Shown piece by piece: positions 41,533 through 51,484 of a stretch of DNA of 64,000 nt. The notes beneath the pieces were generated by a model that saw nothing but the letters and a program-made list of their open reading frames with translations, was not told the origin of the DNA and ran no database searches. The translations under genes and the position numbers were made by a program. This stretch comes from Lysinibacillus pakistanensis (GTDB taxonomy: Bacteria > Bacillota > Bacilli > Bacillales_A > Planococcaceae): the NCBI GenBank assembly GCA_001312325.1, contig BBDJ01000026.1, forward strand, positions 1 to 64,000. The letters run 5' to 3'. The first letter of the stretch is position 1. Each line of letters starts with the position of its first letter.

Positions 41533-42853
41533 TTACCGCTTAAAAGAAAATTGAATAGTTATTTTTTTCACCACATCGAAATTGGAGCCTATTAATAACC
41601 AATTTTGTGGGAATGGTAAACCTAGCTTCCAATAACCCACTCCTCGAAGTTTATATCTCTTTATTAAATCGAATTTGGCTTGAATAGATCTTGCATCTTC
41701 AAACCAAACAACATGTGCCCTGCCCTGTTCATCATAGTATTCAAAGAAAGGAGCTTGGGCTCTCCTATCATACTGAATAGCTGCATTATATTTTTTAGCA
41801 ATTTCAATAGCTCTTTGCGGACTAACTGCTTCGGCAATAGGACCTCCTTGTACAAAAGGCAGTGTCCAGTCATAGCCATATAAATTTTGTCCTAGAATAA
41901 TTTTATTTCTAGGAATTTCACTAATAGCATATTTAACAACTGCCTCTACCTCAGGAAGTGGAGATACTGCCATAGGAGGACCAGCAGAATATCCCCATTC
42001 ATAGGTCATTAACATCACAAAGTCCACGATTTCTCCATGTGCTCTATAATCATGTGCCTCTGTCCAAGGACCACGCTCACTTGCACTCGTTTTTGGCGCA
42101 AGTGCTGTGGATACTGTGTACCCTTGTGGATGGAATCTACTTACAGCTCTTCTTAAAAAAATTGTTATACGCTTCACGTTGATCCCCTGGCAAATTTTCA
42201 AAATCAAAATGGATATCTTTAATGCTCCCTAAACGCCTTGCCTCTTCAAGAATATTTTCGAAAAGCAAATCCTGTACAGCTGTACTTTGAAAAATATCTC
42301 GTGCTAAATCACCACTAAAGCTAAAATTCTCTAAATTTGAGATAACCATTGCTAAGGAGGCTCCTGTATCATTAGCAATTTGCGTCACACCCTGACTTGG
42401 TGGTTTTTTAAGTGTCCCATCCCGCCTTGCTTCATAGCTAAATAAAGCAAGATACGTTAAAAATGGTCCTGCTTCTCTAGCCTGACTCAATAATGGCTCG
42501 CTAACAGATGTTCCTCTCGGCTCCAAATATGCCAAAGTTTCAGCTCTTGTTTTAGGTGGAGATGGAATATATAGTCGCACCCCAACAGATAACGGCTGGT
42601 TTGGATTCATATTGTTGACCTGTGCAAGTGTTGCATAATTAATACCGAAGCGCTGACCAATGGACCATAAACTATCTCCTGGCTGCACATAATAAAAGCT
42701 TCCGATAATCGGAATAACAAGAGCTTGCCCTACGACTAGTCGATTTGGCTCTGGAATTTGATTGGCATCTACTATACTTTGAACCGTTGTCCCATACGCC
42801 TGTGCAATCCCCCATAAAGACTCCCCAGCTCGTACAACATGTATTTGAATGAC
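41533..42853 (-). CDS. LysM + glycosyl hydrolase 18 spore-wall hydrolase (YaaH/SleL type), one frameshift
   Basis: Two LysM domains (HVVRAGESLWGIAQAYG and YYVQPGDSLWSIGQRFG, residues about 5-100) precede a GH18 domain with the catalytic DXXDXE-like IHFDFENLP near residue 225. This is the layout of SleL/YaaH N-acetylglucosaminidases acting on spore cortex. A T7 near 42160 should be T6. No ATG/GTG/TTG fits the strong AAGGAGG at 42858-42864: SleL proteins begin M-I-Q-I, and here the codon before ATT CAA ATA is GTC (42853). ATG 42874 lies upstream of that site. Corrected length about 439 residues. Confidence 0.87.
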
Positions 42854-42945
42854 ATTGCCTCCTTCAAGCGTCATGAAATCATACCTATAAAGCTTATGAA
42901 ATAAGGAAGGAAAAGATGCCATTGCTCTTTCGAAACAGGTTTCTA

Positions 42946-43376
42946 TCAATTATTCCTCGGCATAATTGCGTCCGAAATCGACTTTGTGTAACGTAGTGGC
43001 AGCAACATGTTGTTTTTCTGTGCGAAAGCGTAGTGCTAACGTAGCGGCAGCAACATGTTGTTTTTCTGTGCGAAAGCGTAGTGCTAACGTAGCGGCAGCA
43101 ACATGTTGTTTTTCTGTGCGAAAGCGTAGTGCTAACGTAGCGGCAGCAATATGATGTTGGTCACTCAGTCGTGTGTTGTTGCTTTCGCACAGATAAATTG
43201 CCACAGGACGTGCGTTCTTAGACTGAGTTCCTCTATTCCAGTGGATGTTTGGACACCCTCTGAAAAGAAGCTTAAATTCACATTCATCTCACCACGTATA
43301 GAGGTGAGAGACTTCTGTATCTGCTGCTGCCGCTATGCTTTCGATACAAAAAAACATTTGCTGAAAGAAGTTAAAA
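42946..43376. repeat. Dispersed intergenic repeat, copy 4 (long, with tandem insert)
   Basis: Begins ATCAATTATTCCTCGGCATAA like copies 1 and 3, contains the 48-bp tandem array (42990-43150), then ATGATGTTGGTCACTCAGTC-TGTGTTGTTG as in copy 3, and the CTCACCAC...GAAGAAGTTAAAA module as at 35590. No supportable gene lies in this 430-bp stretch. Confidence 0.75.
42990..43150. repeat. 48-bp tandem repeat, three units plus a partial fourth
   Basis: Units at 42990-43037, 43038-43085 and 43086-43133, then about 17 bp of a fourth. Each starts AACGTAGYGGCAGCAACATG and ends GTGCGAAAGCGTAGTGCT. Units 2 and 3 are identical; unit 1 differs by one base. Confidence 0.95.
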
Positions 43377-43391
43377 AAAATCCTTCACCGA

Positions 43392-43935
43392 TTACTGTGA
43401 AGGCATGCTGTATTTATAATATTTATGACACGCTCGAAAATAGAATACAAAGAAGAAATAAGCAACCAACTGTAGCACGGAACCTATAAAATGAACATTC
43501 TCTCGCATACTTTCTTCAACATTCATTGAAAATGCTTGTATAACGAAGCCGCATAGCATCAATGCTATATATGTCTGATAGGTTTTAAATGTCTTAGCTT
43601 CAAGTGGCTTATTATAATGAATGTGTAATAATAATTGAAAAACACAATACATAAAAATGATAAATAAAAATTGCATAAACTGTATTCCAATGTCCCCCAG
43701 TATCTTATAACCTAGCCATTGATCTAGCTCCACAAAGAATGACAAGACTGCCAAAATAATTGCGAAAGTTTTCGTCCAACGCTTTAAGTTATGAAAGGAC
43801 GGCAACAGGTGAATACCATATATAAAAGATAGATAACCAATAAAATCTGGAAATATATCTGGTAATCCGAAAAAAACTTGAATCCATATAAACAAAAGAC
43901 ACACCATTCACTATATATTCGTAGGGCTTTTTCAT
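43392..43935 (-). CDS. Membrane protein of an ECF sigma operon, one frameshift
   Basis: Unrecognised polytopic protein of about 180 residues with five or six hydrophobic segments (VCLLFIWIQVFFGL, FAIILAVLSFFVEL, FMQFLFIIFMYCVFQLLL, YIALMLCGFVIQAF, LQLVAYFFFVFYF). The clean frame begins only at 43907, which has no ribosome binding site; ATG 43935 (MKKPYEYIV) follows GAAGGAGATG and shares its A with the upstream TAA, so I take it as the start and place one frameshift near 43907. It is the third gene of the sigma/anti-sigma operon; its role there is unknown. Confidence 0.65.
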
Positions 43936-44491
43936 TATTTTACATCTCCTTCAATTGCTTTCACGAGGTAGTTATCCTGTTCCTTTAGAATCTCATCTAA
44001 ACGTTCTTGCATATTCGTAAATGATCCAATCATTTTGTTATCATCATAGAATTCGCTATAGCTTGGTTCTTCAATATTTTGATTCTCTGCATATAGTAGA
44101 TTTCCGACCCATGCTAAAAAGGACAGTGAAAACGTTAAATAGACAAGTCTTCCTTTTGTAAGCCCCTTATAATAAACGAACAGTATAAATAATAAGAGGG
44201 CAAGCATTAGGAAAACACATAATATATTCGTAAGATTTTTCTCCTGATTAATGGTTAATAGTGCTGCGTTTTTCAGGTTGATTGATTGCCCTGTACCAAT
44301 TATGAATACAAATAATAGAACAGCTAGCGTCACTGGAATGGTTAATATTGTCGCTATAGAAAATCGTTTTATCTTCTTTATAGGAGTTTTTTTCAAGGCT
44401 CTGACGCAATTGCTTTGAGAAATCTATATTTGGATCTTTATCAGGACGTTTTTTTTAGTGCGTCAAATAACTCATAATCACGTTCTTCCAT
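43935..44491 (-). CDS. Putative membrane anti-sigma factor, two frameshifts
   Basis: Corrected start MEERDYELFDALKKRPDKDP at ATG 44491, a cytoplasmic N-terminal segment like those of anti-sigma factors of Bacillales, then two membrane spans (ATILTIPVTLAVLLFVFII and ILCVFLMLALLLFILFVYY), a third weaker one, and a C-terminal soluble tail. An eight-base T run near 44453 should be seven and a seven-base run near 44393 six; 184 residues. Its ATG overlaps the sigma factor stop as TGATG, a coupling usual for sigma/anti-sigma pairs. Function is inferred from position and topology. Confidence 0.75.
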
Positions 44492-45000
44492 CAATCGTCC
44501 CTCCCTACTTTTTTTCGAAGCCTTGTCATTGCCCGATGAAAATCAACACGTACCTTCACTTCCGAAATGCCCAAAATCTCAGCGGTTTCTTGAATCGTGT
44601 AGTCTTTTAGCATTCTGCAAATAATGATTGTTCGATCATGTGATTTTAATGTCATTAACGCCTCTTGTACTATTTGCCATTGCTCATTTTTCTCTATAAA
44701 TTCCAGAGGCTTTGATACTTCTTTCAATACCGGCTGCCAGCTAAGTTTTTCTATTAAAAGTCTCTTTACTTTTTCCCTTCTATGTATATCTACTGCTGTA
44801 TTTCGTGCAATTGACAATATCCAAGTTTTTACTTTATCCATATCCCTTAAATTATTTAACTGCTTCATCACCTTGAAAAATGTCTCCTGTGTAATATCCT
44901 CTGCCTCTTCTCTACTATTTGTATAATAAAGCGCAAAATGATACACATCTAGATAAAAAGAATCGTACAAATGTTCTATTTTTACTAGACTCTTATCCAA
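44491..45000 (-). CDS. ECF-family RNA polymerase sigma factor
   Basis: Intact, 169 residues. Region 2 (YHFALYYTNSREEAEDITQETFFKV, then KVKTWILSIARNTAVDIHRR) and region 4 (SHDRTIIICRMLKDYTIQET then EILGISEVKVRVDFHRAMTRL) are typical of ECF sigma factors, nearest to the SigX/SigM group by eye. Start TTG 45000 with GGGGTGAAG before it. It overlaps the anti-sigma gene and is preceded by an ECF-type promoter that could be its own target. The regulon is unknown. Confidence 0.9.
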   Translation of the reverse strand: MDKSLVKIEHLYDSFYLDVYHFALYYTNSREEAEDITQETFFKVMKQLNNLRDMDKVKTWILSIARNTAVDIHRREKVKRLLIEKLSWQPVLKEVSKPLEFIEKNEQWQIVQEALMTLKSHDRTIIICRMLKDYTIQETAEILGISEVKVRVDFHRAMTRLRKKVGRDD

Positions 45001-45032
45001 AGCTTCACCCCACTTTCTACACTCAGAAATAA

Positions 45033-45058
45033 GTCGCTACAACAAATAATTCGTTACA
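45033..45058 (-). promoter_or_regulatory. ECF-type promoter, probably autoregulatory
   Basis: On the - strand, -35 TGTAAC (45053-45058), 16-bp spacer, -10 CGAC (45033-45036), the AAC...CG pattern of ECF sigma promoters. Confidence 0.7.
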
Positions 45059-45156
45059 CTTTTCCCACTTTTTTTTTATATAACTAGCGTAAAATGCCTT
45101 ATTCTTTTCATGATTTACTCTCTTGTATAATGAAATTACTGTAAGGAGGTGTTAGT

Positions 45157-45577
45157 TTGCGTTTATTTTACCAGCAAAAAACAATTGGAAAAAAAGTCGC
45201 GTAAACTTCAAAAGATTGCATTTACAATTGAAGAGCCTGTCTATACCTTGAAAGAATTACTACTACAGCTCGTCACACAGGAGGTTCAGAATTTTAACGA
45301 AAAGGCGTTGGATACACCGCTTCATATTTATCTAACTGAGGAGCTATTAGAGGATGCTGTTCATCATGGCAAGATACATTTTGGCGAAAAAAAAAATGCC
45401 ACTGTTCAGTCTTTAGAACAGGCTAAATCGACAGTGATTCAAGCTTTTGAAGATAAACTGTTTTTAGTAGTCCAAAATGAGGAGCAATTAAATTCACTTA
45501 CAACACCACTAACAATTCAAGAAGATGACGTTTTTACTTTTATAAAATTAACGATGCTAGCAGGACGAATTTGGTAA
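45157..45577 (+). CDS. Small protein of unknown function preceding the DUF4132 gene, one frameshift
   Basis: Not recognised. I start at TTG 45157 (MRLFYQQKTIGKKSRKLQKI), six bases after AAGGAGG; the run at 45189-45195 should be A6. Corrected length 139 residues, soluble, rich in Glu, Gln and Leu, with helical segments EEPVYTLKELLLQLVTQEV and SLEQAKSTVIQAFEDKLFLV. An A10 run at 45386-45395 is in frame as written. The stop is 11 bp before the start of the 1,700-residue DUF4132 gene, so they form a two-gene unit and may act together. Confidence 0.75.
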
Positions 45578-45588
45578 GGAGGAATCCC

Positions 45589-48500
45589 ATGACACTTTCT
45601 CATGAACAAAAACTACAATTTCAAAGTAAAATTGATACCGCACCATCTGCTATTCAACCAATAGCTACAGCATTGCTTCAATATATGGATACACGTGATT
45701 ATATTATTGAGCAGCAAATTGCTGATTTGAAAATCTCAACACTTGAGGAGCTATTTACAGGTCCACTAATTGATGTACTAACACTCTTTTCTTCACAGGA
45801 ACGAGCACAAAATATTAAGAAGCTGGCATTACGTTATGATACAGCAATGTTTCAGACTGGTATTTTGCGTAGATCGTTTCGTTCCGCTCAACCAGTACAG
45901 GATCACCTTTTTCAATGTCTGCAATTAATTGAAGAAATGCTAACATTTGAAGAAATCAATTTACAGGAATTATTGACGAACCACGATCAATATGAGCATG
46001 GTACATATCCTAACTATAGCTCCTATGTGATGAAGCAAGAGAATATAAAGGTAATGCCATTTAATGTTTTTGAGCAATTGCTTGCTGAGGAGCTATCATT
46101 ACAAAACCCAGCTATTGAGGAAGCTATTGAAAATATCCTATTTGATGAACATCAAAGTAGCTTTTTTTGGCTATCCACTAATACGAGGGATTTTTAAATC
46201 AACCAATAGTCGCCTGCATGAAGCACTTGGAAAGCTATTAGTTGCGGCAGCAAGGCAAGAGGGGCTACGTCAAGCTATTGTTGAGAATATCGATCATGGT
46301 ACCTTAGATGCACAGCTTACAATCATGAAGCTTATTCAAGAGCACCAGCTAACTCGCTTCTCCTCGGTTATTCGTGCTGTCGATACTTGGATGGGACTTG
46401 GCTATAATAGCTTTGAAAATCAAAAGATTACAGAGGAAGTCTTGTCATTAGCGATTCAAGCTATTGAAAACGACAATTTCACTAAGGAGTTACTGCAAAG
46501 CGAGCGAACAATAGATATTTACGTGGCACTCTGGGCAATTTCTACAAAAGATTACATGCAGCTTGATATGGTTTTGCCAGAGTTGCTAGGACGCCAAAAG
46601 CATGTCCAGCTTACAACACTTGCGTTCTTAAAAAAATTTAGGAAAAACTTCCTTTACTGCACAATATGTCAAAGATATTATTTTAACAACAAAGGATATT
46701 GAGCTCTTTACTTTTGCTTGGGGGAATTTCCTCCATGTAAATAACTATATTAACAGTGAATATGCTAGGGATAACGATTGGTCTAAAGATTTACAAACGT
46801 ACATGCAAGAAAATACACAGCTTCAAAATATTGAATATCCGCTATTTAATCAGCTCGAATGGGCAAAGAGTGAGGTTTCAAAGGATGGTCTAACAATTGC
46901 AGGAAAACCCCTATCCTTCGTATATGCGCACATATCTTTAGAGGACATTATTTCAACACAAATTATTTTGGCCCATCATTTACAGGATGAAGAATTATTT
47001 CAACGTATTATTGCGAATGCGGATGCCTACTCACCTACTAGCAGAATTGGACTTCTTAATATTTATTGCCTTGATAATTCTACACAAGGAAAGCGCGATT
47101 TTCTATTTAGCTCTTTACGAGACCGAAGCTCTATTAATCGTTCCCTCGCGCTCAAAAAGATACAGCTATTAACACCTACTGATCATGAAATTTTAAAAAT
47201 TGAGGATCTTTTAGCAAATAAATCTGGCTCACTTCGTAAAGAGGCTATTTCTCTCTTAAAGCTACAGTCACAAGAGAAAATATTGCAAAGTGCCGAGCGA
47301 CTTATACAAGACAAGAAGCAATTAAAAAGACTTGGTGGACTTGAGTTGTTATTAGAAGCCTCAAAAGAATATCACTTATCAAATGAACAAATTACAGCTT
47401 TATGCAAGACGCTACCAAAAGTTACTGCAACAGAGCAAGTGCTTTTAGATCAATTGTTAACAAGCGATATTCCAGAATATAACGAGGAAAATGGCTTTGG
47501 CTTATATACACCACACCCGCCTATTCAATACCAAAACATTTCTAATATCGATATCAAGGTAGACGGTGAAGAGGCATGGAAGCAGCTAATTCCAATTTAT
47601 TTGCAGGCACAAATGCCACTTGAGAAATTTTTTTGACTATGATGTTCATAAACTTTTAGCAAAGCTTGAGCGACTGATTCAATTAATTGATGTTCATGCT
47701 CATTATGAGTATGAGACATACCAGTGGAATGATACTCTAATGACAACAACCTTAGGACAAGACTATAACGTTATAGCCTCCAAAAAAAGAGAATAGTAAA
47801 AACGCTAGTCTTGACGTCCATCCAATACCTGAGGAAATCATACAGTGGATAAAAGAAGAAAAATTCAGCACAGAGGATTTAGCTTATTTCAACTTTTATA
47901 GTAATCTGTCTCAATACCCTGCTGTCCACGAAATTAGCGAAGCAGCACACGCTCTTATCGCTCCAATCCTTAACTATGCACAAATTAAAGAATATATTGC
48001 TAAGTTCAATGCGTTAAAGCATGAGCAAACACTGGATCGAATTTTTACTGTGCTTTCACAGGATTTAGACAATTTGTCTGGGGAGCAGGAGCTTCATAAA
48101 CAAGCAGTCGAACTTTTAGAACAACATTCACAAGGGTTCAATGTTTTCGAGCAAGCAATTGGTATAATGCTTCAGCTGCTATCTCAAATACCACCTGAAC
48201 AGTGGAAGCTCGAAGTAAGAGATAAGGGGTATTATTATTATCGTTCGACTTCCACTATAGTAGATTTAGATGTAATCGATGCCTTTGTTGATAGATGCTT
48301 CTCAGGCTATACGACGTATGGCGAATATGTCAAAATGCTCGCTATTAACGAAGAATTAACAAAGCGCATGCAAAAGGAACAGTTTAGCCCAAGTGTATTT
48401 AATTTAAGCCTATTCCAATATTTAGATGCCCTTCAAGCAGGATTATTCACACAGGATCATTTATTTGAGGCCATTTTCACGAATACATTAGCTTCTGAGG

Positions 48501-50688
48501 TATTGATAGCACCTAATAAATTAATCGAAAAGTATCAAAAGTCATTTGAAGATTTATCGACTCTTCTTGCTATACGTGAGCAGGCAATCAAGCGAATTTT
48601 AGAAATTGAGCTTAAGCGCGGCGATATTCCTACTGCCGTAACGAAGCTTGCAAGCAGTATATCCTATATAGAAGGTATTGATTATTTCTTTAAAATTTTA
48701 CAGGCACTTGATGGAGAAAAGCTTGCTCGGGGCTATATTTGGCAGGCAGAAACGAAAAAGGATGTTTTCTCACGTCTTCTTGCAAACTGCTATCCTAAAA
48801 AAAAGAGGAATCCGCACAGCAGTTAAAAGATGCATGGGAAAAAAACAGATATTTCAAAAGAGCGATTAATTGAAGCAATGATGTATAACCAGCATTGGAT
48901 CGATCTAGTTAGTGAAGTAATTGGCTGGGAAGGCTTAAAAGAATCTGCATGGTACTTTATCGCCCATACAACCGACTACTTATCGGATTTTGCTAAAGAT
49001 CAAATTGCCCTCTTCTCAAGCATCACTTCCGACGATTTCCGAGATGGGGCATTTGATTTAGGTTGGTTCCAAAGTGCCTATCAAACAATTGGTGCAAAAA
49101 AATTTCAAGCTTGTTTATGATGCCGCAAAATATGCATCAGAAGGAGCAAATCATCGTCGAGCACAGCTTTATGCCGATACTGCAATTGGAAAACTCAGTC
49201 CAAAGCCATTAATGAAAGAAATACAAGATAAACGTAATAAAGACAAGCTTCGTGCACTTGGTCTTATCCCATTAAAGAAATCAGATGAAAAGGATGCTCT
49301 AATACGTTATCAGTTTATTCAACAATTTTTAAAGGAAAGTAAGCAATTCGGAGCCCAACGTCGTGCAAGCGAAGCACGAGCAGCAAGTATTGCACTTGAA
49401 AATCTAGCACGCAATGCTGGTGATGGAGAAACAACAAGATTTACATGGCGAATGGAGCTATCCGCCTTTCATGAAATGAAACATTTATTTGAAGCACAGC
49501 AAATCGAACATATTACGGCTCATTTGCAGATTAAAGATGATGCTGATGTGGAAATTATCGTGACAAAGGATGGAAAACTTCTTAAAAATATCCCAACAAC
49601 ATTGAAGAAAAATACACAGGTTATTGCATTACAAGAGGCACGAAAAGAGTTGAAGGAGCAATATAAACGAGCACGGCCAGCGCTTGAACAGGCAATGGAG
49701 TTAGAAACAGTCTTCCATGCTGAAGAGCTCATCAATTTATTAAAGCATCCGATCCTAGCTCCTCTTCTACAAAAGCTTGTCTTTAAAAGCGATGTGTATA
49801 TAGGAATGCTCACTGCAGAGGGCATAAGGCTACTATCAGGTGACATCATTTCACTTGCACCAACGACAACATTAAAAATTGCCCATCCATATCACCTACT
49901 TGAAAGTGGTCAATGGCGTCAATGGCAGGCTTATATGTTTGAGCACAAAATAAAGCAACCGTTTAAGCAAGTGCTCCGTGAGCTATATGTGATAAATGAA
50001 GATGAAAAAGGGCAAAAAAAGATCATTCCGCTATGCAGGACACCAAGTAAATCCATCTCAAACGGTAGCCCTTTTAAAAACAAGAGGCTGGCAAATTAGT
50101 TATGATGAAGGACCTCGTAAAGTGTATTATAAGGAAAATATTGTGGCCTCGTTATATGCACAGGCAGATTGGTTTACCCCAGCAGAAATTGAAGCGCCTG
50201 CAATTGAGGGTGTTTATTTCTATAATCGTTTAACTGGCAAAAGCATAGTCTTAGATGATATTCCTGCAGCAATTTTCTCTGAGATTATGCGAGATATCGA
50301 TCTCGTTGTTAGTGTTGCGCATGTTGGTGGTGTAGATCCCGAGGCAAGTCATTCTACAGTTGAAATGCGTAGTGTGATTGTGGAAGAATTAACAAAGCTA
50401 TTAAAACTTACAAACGTAGAAGTGAAAAAACAGCATGCTCTTATTGAAGGTAAACTTGCTAGCTATTCACTACATTTAGGTAGTGGTGTTGTCCATCAAA
50501 TGGGTGGATCAATGATTCCAATAATCGCTGTACAAGCGCAGCATCGTGGACGTATTTTCCTACCAATGGTGGATGATGACCCTCGTACAGCCGAAATCAT
50601 GTCGAAGCTATTACTACTAAGTGAAGATACTAAAATTAAGGATCCTGCCATTTTAGGGCATATCCGTAGCTATGAACAACAGCGTTAA
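45589..50688 (+). CDS. Giant DUF4132-family protein (YehI/MolR-like), eight frameshifts
   Basis: About 1,696 residues when eight runs are corrected (near 46170, 46633, 47632, 47770, 48800 by two bases, 48841, 49100, 50018). Mostly helical and probably HEAT-like over the first 1,200 residues. The C-terminus has the family core: MELSAFHEMKHLFEAQQIEH, AHPYHLLESGQW, KQPFKQVLRELYV, RYAGHQVNPSQ, VVSVAHVGGVDPEASHSTVE, LGSGVVHQMGG and QHRGRIFLPMVDDDP. These match the DUF4132 family (E. coli YehI, MolR) as I know it; biochemical function is unknown. No signal peptide. Start ATG 45589 after AAGGAGGA. Confidence 0.85.
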
Positions 50689-50716
50689 CCTGTGCACACA
50701 AACAACTGGTAACATT

Positions 50717-50752
50717 TTAAAGTGCCCTCCTTGAACATTGGAGGCACTTTTA
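50717..50752. terminator. Bidirectional terminator between convergent DUF4132 and TOPRIM genes
   Basis: AAAGTGCCCTCC (50719-50730) / GGAGGCACTTT (50740-50750) with one bulged C; T runs on both sides. It directly abuts the corrected TOPRIM stop. Confidence 0.8.
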
Positions 50753-51484
50753 TTGTACATCAGATTTTATCATTTCAAATAACAACGGGACATTGGTTCC
50801 TCTTTGCAATGAATGACAGCCATCCATTAAAAATGCCCAGCTTTTTTTTCATTTTTTTCTCTATATGGCAGCTCTTGACTAACTGGTAGAAATCCCCTTA
50901 AATACTCCTCAATAGTACCGGTGAGATTTTCCATAAAATCATCCGCCTTATGCACTTTTTCTGTTGGAATTTCATTGCGCTCATTCCATAGTACATGTTC
51001 TAAGTTCGTAGAAAAATAAAATAGTTGATAGGGTACTTTTAAACGGTTAATGCTGAAGTGGTCATTCGCCACTAAGATCCTAGCATTATTCGCTTTCATT
51101 TCATTACGTTGCTCAATTTGCTCTTTGCGTTTATCCGAATTCACTAAGATTGCATCCTCCGTATAAAACAAATTTTGCTCGATATCCTCCTTCACCTTAA
51201 CAAATTCTGGTGCAATAAAGCAGCCATCTGCATCTGTGATATGAACAACAGCCGTTAAATCCTTTGCTAAAAATTTATATTTATTTAAATAGCCCTGGAT
51301 TACTTTAACAACACTATTTTTGATATTTGGGATACGCTTATTGGCATCCCATTTTGTCAAAATATCCTCACGCTGAACGTCAAAGCGAATCATTGAGTTT
51401 GCAAAGTATTCATCTAAATAATCCTCTAAGATAATCTGCTCTGTCTGTCCCTCAACAATAATTAGGAGAATTTTTTTTAGTCAT
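50750..51484 (-). CDS. TOPRIM-like (RloB/OLD-type) protein of a two-gene system, three frameshifts
   Basis: Corrected start MTKKILLIIVEGQTEQIILE at ATG 51484: VEGQTE is the TOPRIM/OLD acidic motif 1, and VVHITDADGCFI near residue 90 supplies the DxD motif. Two runs near the C-terminus (about 50850 and 50841) should be one shorter, replacing the literal end by ..SLQRGTNVPLLFEMIKSDVQ with its stop at 50750 beside the terminator; 243 residues. The ATG overlaps the ATPase stop by 8 bp. ATPase + TOPRIM pairs include AbiL, PARIS (AriA-AriB) and OLD-like defence modules; nuclease activity is inferred. Confidence 0.78.

Noticed and set aside
42990..43150. Tandem 48-bp units as a CRISPR array
   Set aside because: The units are contiguous without unique spacers between conserved repeats, and no cas gene is nearby.
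42950..43204. Open frames through the 48-bp repeats (16-residue periodic peptides on both strands) as a real protein
   Set aside because: They exist because 48 is a multiple of three and lack a start with a ribosome binding site; the sequence belongs to a dispersed intergenic element.
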